Under the pieces are notes generated by a model. It did not search any database, was not told where the DNA came from, and saw only the letters and a list, made by a program, of their open reading frames with translations. Below are positions 1 through 4,687 of a DNA stretch of 6,843 nt, piece by piece. Both the position numbers and the translations under genes were made by a program. How positions within the stretch are numbered: position 1 is the stretch's first letter; each line of letters begins with the position of its first letter. Source of the DNA: Minisyncoccota bacterium (GTDB lineage Bacteria; Patescibacteriota; Minisyncoccia; UBA6257; 2-01-FULL-56-20); the NCBI GenBank assembly GCA_031291905.1, contig JARLIC010000027.1, forward strand, positions 1 through 6,843, read 5' to 3'.

Positions 1-320
1 AGGAACTGGCCCTGCGTGCCAACAATATCGGCATCGATCATAAAACGTTCTTTGGGATTACCCTCTTTGTGGAACCAAAATTCACCCTTGCTTTGATAGA
101 TGAAGATCGCATTCTTTTTTTCAATCTCCGCCTCCTCGAACGAATCGCTGGCCTGGAAATTGCGGTCCAGAAGCTTGCCGGTGATGAGATTACGGATCTT
201 CGTCTGTACGACGGCCTTGCGCTGCTGCATGCGCAAGAAATGGGTCTCAATGACCTCGTATGGCGAGCCGTCCATGATGAACAGGACCCCTTTGGTTAAG
301 TCGGTATAAGCGAGTGCCAT
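1..320 (-). CDS. efp: Translation elongation factor P, N-terminal part (cut by window edge)
   Basis: Reading the minus strand from the ATG at 320-318 gives 106 codons open to the window edge, so the C-terminus is missing. The protein begins MALAYTDLTKGVLFIMDG and aligns without gaps to the N-terminal KOW-like domain I of EF-P (residues 1 to about 63), followed by the start of the first OB domain. Recognisable stretches are KIRNLITGKLL (about 41-51) and GEFWFHKEG. EF-P binds ribosomes stalled at polyproline and stimulates peptide-bond formation in the cytoplasm. The domain I loop that enters the peptidyl-transferase centre reads FLRMQQRKA (28-36); ungapped comparison with E. coli FVKPGKGQA puts Gln33 where E. 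coli has the modified Lys34. No Shine-Dalgarno sequence precedes the ATG, and a candidate promoter ends 9 bases upstream, suggesting a nearly leaderless mRNA. Identification is firm; the C-terminal domain cannot be judged. Confidence 0.93.
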   Translation of the reverse strand, partial: MALAYTDLTKGVLFIMDGSPYEVIETHFLRMQQRKAVVQTKIRNLITGKLLDRNFQASDSFEEAEIEKKNAIFIYQSKGEFWFHKEGNPKERFMIDADIVGTQGQF

Positions 321-329
321 AACGGGTAT

Positions 330-359
330 ATGATACACCAAAAAACAGGTCCTTTGCAA
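330..359 (-). promoter_or_regulatory. Candidate promoter of efp
   Basis: On the minus strand TTGCAA (359-354) is followed after 18 bases by TATCAT (335-330). The expected transcription start is about 323, only about 3 bases before the efp ATG at 320, so the mRNA would be almost leaderless. This agrees with the lack of a Shine-Dalgarno sequence. Confidence 0.55.
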
Positions 360-391
360 GCATATGCATGATACTTTCAAGAGGAAGAGGT

Positions 392-528
392 TTTTGTTTC
401 TTTTGTAATCCCCGTATGCCTTTGAGGGGAATGTCGGAGGCGCGTAGGCGCCGAGACCTTAGGTGCGCGCTCAGCAGGGCGCGACACCGTCCCCGAAAAG
501 GCATACGGGGATTACAAAAGAAACAAAA
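392..528. repeat. Large inverted-repeat element with GC-rich hairpin core
   Basis: The arms 392-429 and 491-528 are reverse complements over 38 bp with only two mismatches (424/496 and 425/495); the outer 32 bp (392-423 against 497-528) are perfect. The arms carry AATCCCCGTATGCC and its complement. The 61-bp centre is GC-rich and contains its own hairpins: GGCGC-GTAG-GCGCC at 439-452, and GGTG/CGCGC pairing with GCGCG/CACC (one bulged A) at 462-488. An alternative fold extends the outer stem through GTCG/CGAC (433-436 with 482-485). It sits between the rpsP-khpA terminator and the efp promoter. No target-site duplication, transposase or reading frame of its own is visible. It may be a MITE-like or REP-like non-coding element, a protein-binding site, or a strong terminator/attenuator. 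The function is unknown. Confidence 0.9.
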
Positions 529-549
529 GAACCCCTTGCGGGGCCTTTT
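525..549 (-). terminator. Intrinsic terminator after khpA
   Basis: Directly after the khpA stop, the minus strand reads GAAAAGG-CCCC-GCAA-GGGG and then TTCTTTTGTTTCTTTT. The core CCCC/GGGG pairs 532-535 with 540-543, and AAAAG/CTTTT (525-529 with 545-549) extends the stem across a small internal loop. The T-rich tract runs into the right arm of the 392-528 inverted repeat. Confidence 0.75.
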
Positions 550-873
550 CTAATTCTCTTCTATGGGTTCCCCCGTCCTGGAGTTCTCGTCCACCGGCCG
601 CGGCTCATGCGTGCCGCCTTCGGGTTCCGCGATCTTGAAATTCACGCGTGCGTTGTTCTTTATACCCACGATCTTCAAAAGCGAGCGGATAGCGATGGCG
701 GTCACACCCTTGCGGCCCACCACCTGGCCCATGTCCGCGGCATTCACATGAAGCACGAGGAAAACGCCGCGTTCATCGACGGTGCGGTCGATCTTCACAT
801 CTTCCGGATGATCAACGAGCGATTTTACAAGGTATTCGAGAAATTCCTGGTCCGCAAATGTTGAGTTCGCCAT
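550..873 (-). CDS. khpA: KH-domain RNA-binding protein KhpA (YlqC family)
   Basis: This 107-residue protein is a single type II KH domain. KhpA-family proteins bind RNA, often together with KhpB/Jag, and in other bacteria are linked to small-RNA function, cell division and envelope homeostasis. The N-terminal helix (FLEYLVKSLVDHPEDVKI, about 11-28) is followed by strands and then the KH signature: GRKG at 53-56 is the GxxG loop, in the context MGQVVGRKGVTAIAIRSLL, as in the family pattern VVGKxGxxAxAIR. Residues 83-107 form an acidic, probably disordered tail, longer than in typical 75-80-residue homologues. It lies 33 bp downstream of rpsP on the same strand, the order seen in many bacteria, where rimM and trmD usually follow; here they do not. 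No Shine-Dalgarno sequence is seen before the ATG at 873, so translation may depend on coupling or an A/U-rich start region. It ends in TAG just before a terminator. Confidence 0.92.
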   Translation of the reverse strand: MANSTFADQEFLEYLVKSLVDHPEDVKIDRTVDERGVFLVLHVNAADMGQVVGRKGVTAIAIRSLLKIVGIKNNARVNFKIAEPEGGTHEPRPVDENSRTGEPIEEN

Positions 874-906
874 AAATAGGATGCCGTTTGTCGTTCGATA
901 TTATTA

Positions 907-1269
907 CTACGCCGCCGCTTCCTCTTTTGTTTCACCTTCCGCCGTTGAAGCGGCTTCAGCCGCAACCGGCGCTTCTTTTTCCGCCTCCTTCTCTTTGACG
1001 ACCGCCTTCGGCATCTTCACGGCGATCTTCTTGGCGGTAAGGACGCCCTCTTTCACCAAGAGGTTATGCGCGGTCACGGTCGGCTGTGCGCCGGCCTTCA
1101 TCCAATACGCCACACGTTCTTTTTTGATCGTTATTGCCTTGGTGAAAGGGTTATACGAACCGAGGTCCTCCACCGGCGGAGCGGCCATTTTTGAGCGGCC
1201 TTCCGCGACCACCACCCGATAGCTCGGCTGATGCTTCTTTCCAATGCGTTGTAGTTTGATAGCCAACAT
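907..1269 (-). CDS. rpsP: 30S ribosomal protein S16 (bS16)
   Basis: This is ribosomal protein bS16, an early-assembling component of the 30S subunit that contacts 16S rRNA. From the ATG at 1269-1267 it reads MLAIKLQRIGKKHQPSYRVV, the conserved N-terminus, followed by LGSYNPFTK and VAYWMKAGAQPTVTAHNLL. The domain ends near residue 80; residues about 85-120 are a Lys/Ala/Glu-rich low-complexity tail, so the 120-residue product is longer than the usual 80-90. An upstream in-frame ATG (1278) lies inside the TATAAT -10 hexamer, so it cannot be in a transcript from that promoter. The 1269 start, which also matches homologues, is chosen. The mRNA is then leaderless. The gene ends in three consecutive in-frame stops (TAG TAA TAA, 909-901). 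khpA follows after 33 bp. Confidence 0.95.
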   Translation of the reverse strand: MLAIKLQRIGKKHQPSYRVVVAEGRSKMAAPPVEDLGSYNPFTKAITIKKERVAYWMKAGAQPTVTAHNLLVKEGVLTAKKIAVKMPKAVVKEKEAEKEAPVAAEAASTAEGETKEEAAA

Positions 1270-1276
1270 GAGGGTC

Positions 1277-1306
1277 ATTATATATTAGTCGGGGGGCAAA
1301 GGTCAA
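1277..1306 (-). promoter_or_regulatory. Strong promoter of rpsP-khpA
   Basis: The minus strand shows TTGACC (1306-1301), an 18-base spacer, and a perfect TATAAT (1282-1277). The expected start of transcription is at about 1270, one base before the rpsP ATG at 1269. This is the best sigma70-type promoter match in the window and implies a leaderless mRNA. Confidence 0.8.
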
Positions 1307-1335
1307 GCTTCCCGTGTTCGCGCGCCTTTTGGTGC

Positions 1336-1366
1336 AAAAAAAAGCGCCGTACCGGAGGTCGTGCGC
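1336..1366 (-). terminator. Probable intrinsic terminator of the 1380-1709 gene
   Basis: On the minus strand, after the TGA at 1380, GCGC (1366-1363) and GCGC (1347-1344) can enclose an ACC/GGT hairpin with a 3x3 internal loop, followed at once by eight T residues (1343-1336). The stem is imperfect, but its position and the T8 run fit a terminator separating this gene from the rpsP promoter. Confidence 0.55.
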
Positions 1367-1379
1367 GTCGATCTATCGT

Positions 1380-1709
1380 TCATCGAATGCCGAGTGGTGT
1401 CTGCCGCCTTTCGGACTTCCTTAAGATGCGGATCCTCATATGGAGGAAGATGTATACCGGTAGGTACCCGAAGATCAGTATGGATGGCTTCAAATGGAAG
1501 TATCCGATCAGGGTGGCGCTTCCCGAAAGAAGAGCCGCGACCCAGGCGACCAGACAGCCCAGAACGGTCGCCATGGCATATTCCATAAAAGGATTGGGTT
1601 CTTCGCTGGCTTCCACAATCCTTCCTTTATGGGTCAGGATCCCGTTGAATCCCCAACCGAGTGCCAAGGCGAGACCACACACAAAAAGCACCACATTCGC
1701 CGTTATCAT
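1380..1709 (-). CDS. Small membrane protein of unknown function, three predicted helices
   Basis: I do not recognise this 109-residue protein. It begins MITANVVLFVCGLALALGWG and has three hydrophobic segments at about residues 3-20, 44-63 and 76-91. A polar loop (HKGRIVEASEEPNP, 27-40) follows the first, and the C-terminal tail is strongly basic (MRIRILRKSERRQ, 91-103), suggesting a cytoplasmic C-terminus. The ATG at 1709 is chosen because AAAGGG (1722-1717) lies 7 bases upstream as a Shine-Dalgarno site and the hydrophobic helix starts at once; the frame stays open upstream to a TTG at 1751 that lacks support. The opposite-strand frame is lower quality (many R/P/T residues) and is judged a shadow. 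It lies downstream of the structured RNA at 1786-1943 on the same strand, separated by a terminator, so it may have its own weak promoter or depend on read-through. Confidence 0.7.
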   Translation of the reverse strand: MITANVVLFVCGLALALGWGFNGILTHKGRIVEASEEPNPFMEYAMATVLGCLVAWVAALLSGSATLIGYFHLKPSILIFGYLPVYIFLHMRIRILRKSERRQTPLGIR

Positions 1710-1759
1710 TACACTACCCTTTCTTGAAAATCTTCCCGAAGAATAACACAATCTTCGAA

Positions 1760-1789
1760 TTTATGCAATACCACACGATGAATAATCAA
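1760..1789 (-). promoter_or_regulatory. Weak candidate promoter for the 1380-1709 gene
   Basis: The minus strand has TTGATT (1789-1784), 18 bases, then CATAAA (1765-1760), four of six matches to the -10 consensus. The -35 would overlap the T tract of the preceding terminator. A start near 1753 would give a leader of about 43 bases containing the AAAGGG ribosome-binding site. The match is weak. Confidence 0.3.
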
Positions 1790-1821
1790 AAAGGCTCCGC
1801 GTGAGCGGGGCCCCTTTGATT
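1784..1821 (-). terminator. Intrinsic terminator of the structured small RNA
   Basis: On the minus strand GGCCCCGC (1812-1805), loop TCAC (1804-1801) and GCGGAGCC (1800-1793) form a stem with one C-A mismatch, followed by TTTTT (1792-1788). Two G-U pairs and AATCAAA/TTTGATT pairing (1821-1815 with 1790-1784) can extend the stem. The plus strand gives a similar hairpin with a GTGA loop but a poor T tract, so minus is the preferred direction. Confidence 0.7.
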
Positions 1822-1943
1822 CGATCCGGCGTAAGATTTCTGGCGCAAAAGCCAGGTGGGTGGACTACAACCGCGATCCACGGACCGCGGTGCTATTGTC
1901 CTCCCTATTAGTAATATTTGATCCGAAATCTTAGGCCGAATCT
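1786..1943 (-). ncRNA. Candidate structured small RNA, about 158 nt (6S-like layout, identity open)
   Basis: The minus strand between a TATAAT promoter and a terminator has no convincing reading frame but folds strongly. The predicted 5' end (about 1943) starts a closing stem: GATTCGGC (1942-1935) pairs with GCCGGATC (1830-1823) with one G-U, and TAAGATTTC (1933-1925) pairs with GAAATCTTA (1840-1832), separated by a single C-C mismatch (1934/1831). That gives 17 pairs. Inside are a 19-base A/T-rich unpaired 5' strand (1924-1906); an irregular hairpin in which GGG-A-GGA (1905-1899) pairs with TCC-A-CCC (1864-1858) around CCGCG/CGCGG (1890-1886 with 1875-1871); and a small hairpin CTGGC-TTTTGC-GCCAG (1855-1840). 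A terminator abuts the closing stem. A long closing stem, an open bubble with a small hairpin on its 3' side, and an apical stem recall 6S RNA in layout and length. I see no diagnostic sequence motif, and a riboswitch-like leader for the 1709 gene is the main alternative. SRP RNA is unlikely: no GGAA-loop/AGCAG motif. Confidence 0.6.
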
Positions 1944-1949
1944 ATCCTC

Positions 1950-1979
1950 ATTATACCGCCCGCCCAACTTGAGGCGCAA
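1950..1979 (-). promoter_or_regulatory. Promoter of the structured small RNA
   Basis: The minus strand shows TTGCGC (1979-1974), an 18-base spacer and a perfect TATAAT (1955-1950). The expected start, about 1943, coincides with the first base of the RNA's closing stem. Its -35 shares position 1974 with the -35 of the divergent PEGA-gene promoter. Confidence 0.65.
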
Positions 1980-1997
1980 GATGATATCCGCTACAAT
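1969..1997 (+). promoter_or_regulatory. Promoter of the PEGA-domain gene
   Basis: TTGAGG (1969-1974), 17 bases, then TACAAT (1992-1997), ending 9 bases before the ATG at 2007. A start near 2004 leaves a 2-3 base leader and no room for a Shine-Dalgarno site. Confidence 0.6.
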
Positions 1998-2006
1998 GGA
2001 TAAGTA

Positions 2007-3368
2007 ATGACGATACGGACAAGGAAGGCGCTTTTTTACGGGCTTGTGGCCCTTTTTTTCATTGTGGGCACCGCCGTGGTCTTCTACGCCCAAGGCTGGC
2101 GCATCAATCCCGCCACCTTCAAGACGCAGAAGGTGGGCGCGATCTACGTGCGGTCATATCCCGACGGCGCGACGATCACCTTGGATAAGAAACCCGTGCG
2201 CAACTCATCCGGCTTTTTGAGCCGCGGCACACTGATCTCCAATCTCTTTCCGGAAAATTATTCGCTCGCCCTTTCGGCACCGGGCTACGACGCGTGGACC
2301 GAGAACGCACCCGTTTCCCCCACGCTCGTCACTGAGATGAAATACGCCGTCCTCGTGCCGGCGAACGCATCGAGTGTCGCAAGCGCCGCGAACGTCACCT
2401 CGTTCTTCGAGGCCGACGGGAACGTGGTCACGCAGAATGCGAGCGGCACGATCGCGCGACAGGCCTCCGGCGCGCTGCCCTCGACGACCTCGACCATCAT
2501 CGGCCACGGCACGATCGTGGGCCACGGCAGCGACTTCACGACGATCGTCGTCAGGTCCCCCGCCGGCGCCTACTCGGCATACGACCTCCCGAACGCCACC
2601 AGCACCAATCTTTCCTCGCTCTTCACGAAATCATCCGTCACGAACAAGGCCATTGTTGCGATCGCGGTCAATCCCTACAACGGCAACAACGTCATCGTAC
2701 AGACCGCGCTGAAACTGTTTTCCGTCGACCTCCGCACCGGCACGATGACCGCGTTCCGGACCGCCGCGGACGGGCAGACCATCGAAAGCCCCCTTGCCAT
2801 CTCGTCGTCGTGGCTTGCATGGGCCCAATACCATAACGCCGCCGGAACGTCGCAGGTCGTCGTGTACGACCCGTTCTCGGATAACGTGGTGGATGCGTCG
2901 CTCTCCCTGCCGGGACACATCCGGGGGCTGCAGTGGATCCGCAGCACGGAACTCGGCATCCTCCAGGAGGACGGCGAGCTCTTCCGCTACGACATCCCTT
3001 CGGAAACGCTCACAAAGATCGCCGACGACGTGAAATATTTCTATCCCACAAGCGACGGGGCCGCACTCGCGGCGCAGGAGAGCCGGAGCATCGAGGTGTT
3101 CTCGTTCACCACTTCGGATTACTACCGGTTCAACCTGCCCGACATGGCGTCGGTGCGTTCGCTCACATGGTACAAGGACGAGTCCCACCTTTTTGTGACC
3201 TATCCCGACCATGTGGGCTTCCTCGACCTTGCCGACCTCTCGCTCCGTAACTTTACGACGGTCTCCGCCGTTTCCGACGGCACCGCGCCGACCTACGACA
3301 CGCAGGAAAACGCCCTCTATCTCATCGACCAGGGCCGCAAACTGCTTCGGTTCGATTTCCCTAACTGA
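2007..3368 (+). CDS. Membrane-anchored PEGA-domain protein with beta-propeller-like region
   Basis: This 453-residue protein has a short basic N-terminus (MTIRTRK) and one hydrophobic helix at about 9-27, so it is probably a signal-anchor protein facing outward. Residues about 43-118 fit a PEGA domain (VGAIYVRSYPDGATITLDKK at 43-62, then a glycine-bearing turn and LSAPGYDAW), a small beta-sandwich found in surface proteins. The rest (about 120-453) is predicted all-beta, with repeats of short strand units such as NVIVQTALKLFSVDLRTGTM, GELFRYDIPSETLTKI and HVGFLDLADLSL. This suggests a beta-propeller of the WD40/YVTN type, perhaps for protein binding at the envelope. Ser/Thr/Ala-rich stretches (120-180) resemble extracellular linkers. 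No catalytic residues are evident. The gene is preceded by a TTGAGG-17-TACAAT promoter 9 bases upstream and lacks a Shine-Dalgarno site. Its TGA stop lies inside the end of the opposing gene. The propeller is an inference. Confidence 0.82.
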   Translation: MTIRTRKALFYGLVALFFIVGTAVVFYAQGWRINPATFKTQKVGAIYVRSYPDGATITLDKKPVRNSSGFLSRGTLISNLFPENYSLALSAPGYDAWTENAPVSPTLVTEMKYAVLVPANASSVASAANVTSFFEADGNVVTQNASGTIARQASGALPSTTSTIIGHGTIVGHGSDFTTIVVRSPAGAYSAYDLPNATSTNLSSLFTKSSVTNKAIVAIAVNPYNGNNVIVQTALKLFSVDLRTGTMTAFRTAADGQTIESPLAISSSWLAWAQYHNAAGTSQVVVYDPFSDNVVDASLSLPGHIRGLQWIRSTELGILQEDGELFRYDIPSETLTKIADDVKYFYPTSDGAALAAQESRSIEVFSFTTSDYYRFNLPDMASVRSLTWYKDESHLFVTYPDHVGFLDLADLSLRNFTTVSAVSDGTAPTYDTQENALYLIDQGRKLLRFDFPN

Positions 3369-3873
3369 CGTTCCGCCGCGCGCGGACGAGCAATTCCTTT
3401 TGTACGAGCTTCGCCTTCGTCTTCCCCACCGCGGGAAGGACGATCTTGTTATGGGCCGCGTCGTGCTGGGCACCCGAAAGGATGATGACGATCCCGCTGA
3501 CGCCGATCACGCGGTCGAACGGTCCTCGCTCAATGTTCACGTTCTGGATCTGGTGATAGAGCGCGGCAACCTCCCGGTGCGTGACGTAGCCGTTCGTCAC
3601 CACGAACGCCTCCTCGGTGAAGGTGTAGGTGTAGCAGCGGTATTCCACATAGGTGCGTAGCAATACCATAAGGAGATACGCTATACTTATGAGCAGAAGT
3701 ACTTCCGCGGCGTAGCCGGCCCAAAAGGACCATTCTCCTTGAAGGAGCCTTCTATCGGCATACCACACCGCACCCGTCAGCACGAACAGGAATACCGCGA
3801 ACTTTATCCGCCGCGAAAGAAACAAAAAGAACGCGCGGTGGCCAAGCTTGTGCACGCGGTGGTCTTCCATCAT
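3361..3873 (-). CDS. Bacterial PH-domain (bPH_2/DUF304, YdbS-like) membrane protein
   Basis: The 170-residue protein has two hydrophobic helices at about 23-40 and 52-73, then a domain at about 78-165 matching the bacterial pleckstrin-homology bPH_2 (DUF304) pattern: YTYTFTEEAFVVTNGYVTHR (81-100), IQNVNIERGPFDRVIGVSG (109-127), IVIILSG. Two helices followed by one bPH_2 domain is the YdbS layout; the role is unproven, with links to membrane stress in Firmicutes. The start is either of two adjacent ATGs (3873 or 3870). The first lies 7 bases after a TATAAT with an extended -10 TG, so transcription would begin right at the start codon. The N-terminus is basic and His-containing (MEDHRVHKLGHR). 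The gene converges on the PEGA gene, overlapping by 8 bp at the stops, and diverges from the DoxX gene. Confidence 0.85.
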   Translation of the reverse strand: MMEDHRVHKLGHRAFFLFLSRRIKFAVFLFVLTGAVWYADRRLLQGEWSFWAGYAAEVLLLISIAYLLMVLLRTYVEYRCYTYTFTEEAFVVTNGYVTHREVAALYHQIQNVNIERGPFDRVIGVSGIVIILSGAQHDAAHNKIVLPAVGKTKAKLVQKELLVRARRNVS

Positions 3874-3880
3874 ACATTCA

Positions 3881-3889
3881 ATTATACCA
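3881..3889 (-). promoter_or_regulatory. Extended -10 promoter of the bPH_2 gene
   Basis: The minus strand reads TGG-TATAAT (3889-3881), an extended -10 element with a perfect hexamer. No good -35 is seen. The expected start near 3874 is immediately before the first ATG (3873-3871), so the mRNA would be leaderless. Confidence 0.6.
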
Positions 3890-3941
3890 AATCACGGATA
3901 GCTAAATACCGAATAAGAATAAAAGACCCCTTTTGACCCCA

Positions 3942-4412
3942 ATGAGCTCTTCACGAACCCCCTCAAAGCTTTCCCATTCCCTCCGTATCGCTATCCTCCT
4001 TTTACGGATCGCCATCGGCCTCAATTTCTTCTTCTTCGGCTTCGCCGTGCTCTTCAACCCTTCGCTCGGCAAGGACTTCCGGACGCAGTCGCTCACCAAC
4101 CTCTATTCGTGGCTCGCCGCGCCCGCGGCGACGGGATGGGTGCACCCGTTCGCGCAATGGGCCTTCCTCATTATCGGCGCGTGTCTCATCCTCGGCCTTG
4201 CGACGCGCATCGCCGCGATCGTCGGCATCGCCGTCACCTTCCTGAGCTTCCTCCCGAATGTGAGCTATAACGCGCTCAGCATCGAACAGTTCATCAACGA
4301 CGAAGTGATCGTCATCATCTGCCTGCTCGTCATCCTTTTGAGCGATGCCGGCTCCTATCTCGGCGTGGACAATTTTATCCACATCTCGTTCCGGCATAAA
4401 CAGTCCGCGTAA
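3942..4412 (+). CDS. DoxX-family integral membrane protein
   Basis: The 156-residue protein has four hydrophobic segments at about residues 14-37, 70-87, 88-105 and 120-137. The DoxX-family features are LLRIAIGLNFFFFGF in helix 1, GACLILGLATRIAAIVGI (79-96) across helices 2-3, and INDEVIVIICLLVILLSDAGSYLGVD near the end. DoxX/DoxD-type proteins were first described as subunits of an archaeal thiosulfate:quinone oxidoreductase; in bacteria most act in poorly defined redox or oxidative-stress roles in the membrane, so no substrate is assigned. The ATG at 3942 is chosen; an in-frame TTG at 3933 would add three residues. No clear Shine-Dalgarno site or promoter is visible in the 68 bp shared with the divergent bPH_2 gene. 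The stop is only 16 bp from that of the convergent DUF167 gene, with no terminator between them. Confidence 0.87.
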   Translation: MSSSRTPSKLSHSLRIAILLLRIAIGLNFFFFGFAVLFNPSLGKDFRTQSLTNLYSWLAAPAATGWVHPFAQWAFLIIGACLILGLATRIAAIVGIAVTFLSFLPNVSYNALSIEQFINDEVIVIICLLVILLSDAGSYLGVDNFIHISFRHKQSA

Positions 4413-4428
4413 GGCCGGGACCGAAAGA

Positions 4429-4674
4429 CTATTCCAATATTTCGACCGTTTTTTGCCGCGAGACCTGCCCCGCAACGATCCGCACGCGCGACGGCGCGAT
4501 CTTGAAATACTCCGCGATCGCACGCTCGATGGCACGGTTCGCTTTCCCCTGTGCGGCAGGCGCCGTAACGGCGACCGTAAAGCGCCGCTCGGCCGCTTCG
4601 GCGAAAAGGCCGCCGTCCTCCTCTTTCACATATGCTTTTTTTGCGCCGGGTTTTGCTTTGACGAATATTTTCAT
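4429..4674 (-). CDS. DUF167 / YggU-family protein
   Basis: The 81-residue protein starts MKIFVKAKPGAKKAYVKEED and carries the DUF167 hallmarks: KPGAKK, VAVTAPAAQGKANRAIERAI (family pattern P-x-x-GKAN, here at 39-46), and the C-terminal SRVRIVAGQVSRQKTVEIL (62-80). It is a small alpha/beta fold of unknown biochemical role, usual length 80-100 residues. The frame is open further upstream, to 4770, but the region between is a terminator and a promoter. A TGC-TATCAT extended -10 at 4696-4688 places transcription start near 4681, so an ATG at 4683 lies at the start point and the ATG at 4674 is the best start, as family alignment also suggests. It lies downstream of the ABC exporter on the same strand, beyond its terminator, and converges on the DoxX gene. 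Confidence 0.88.
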   Translation of the reverse strand: MKIFVKAKPGAKKAYVKEEDGGLFAEAAERRFTVAVTAPAAQGKANRAIERAIAEYFKIAPSRVRIVAGQVSRQKTVEILE

Positions 4675-4687
4675 GCGGTTCATTGAA

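Noticed and set aside
69..299. Plus-strand open frame of 76 codons over the efp region
   Set aside because: It is the shadow of efp; the minus-strand translation matches EF-P along its whole length.
368..553. Open frames on both strands across the palindrome that share the peptide KGIRGLQKKQK
   Set aside because: The shared peptide arises because the two arms are reverse complements; neither frame has a supported start or a family match.
1387..1746. Plus-strand frame of 119 codons opposite the small membrane protein
   Set aside because: Its composition is Arg/Pro/Thr-rich with no domain, while the minus frame has three clean hydrophobic segments, a Shine-Dalgarno site and a terminator.
1815..1831. 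tRNA-like T-loop TTCGATC on the plus strand
   Set aside because: The flanking bases do not form a T stem and no acceptor, D or anticodon arm is found; the region is part of the minus-strand RNA and its terminator.
1786..1943. SRP RNA as the identity of the structured RNA
   Set aside because: The conserved apical helix with a GGAA-type loop and the AGCAG internal-loop motif is absent.
1380..3368. UGA recoded as glycine (Gracilibacteria-type code)
   Set aside because: TGA sits at sensible ends of the small membrane protein and the PEGA gene, and no conserved glycine in the recognised proteins is encoded by TGA.
2631..3473. Minus-strand frame of 280 codons opposite the PEGA gene
   Set aside because: High-GC antisense shadow rich in Arg/Gly/Val; it spans the ends of two real genes and has no domain.
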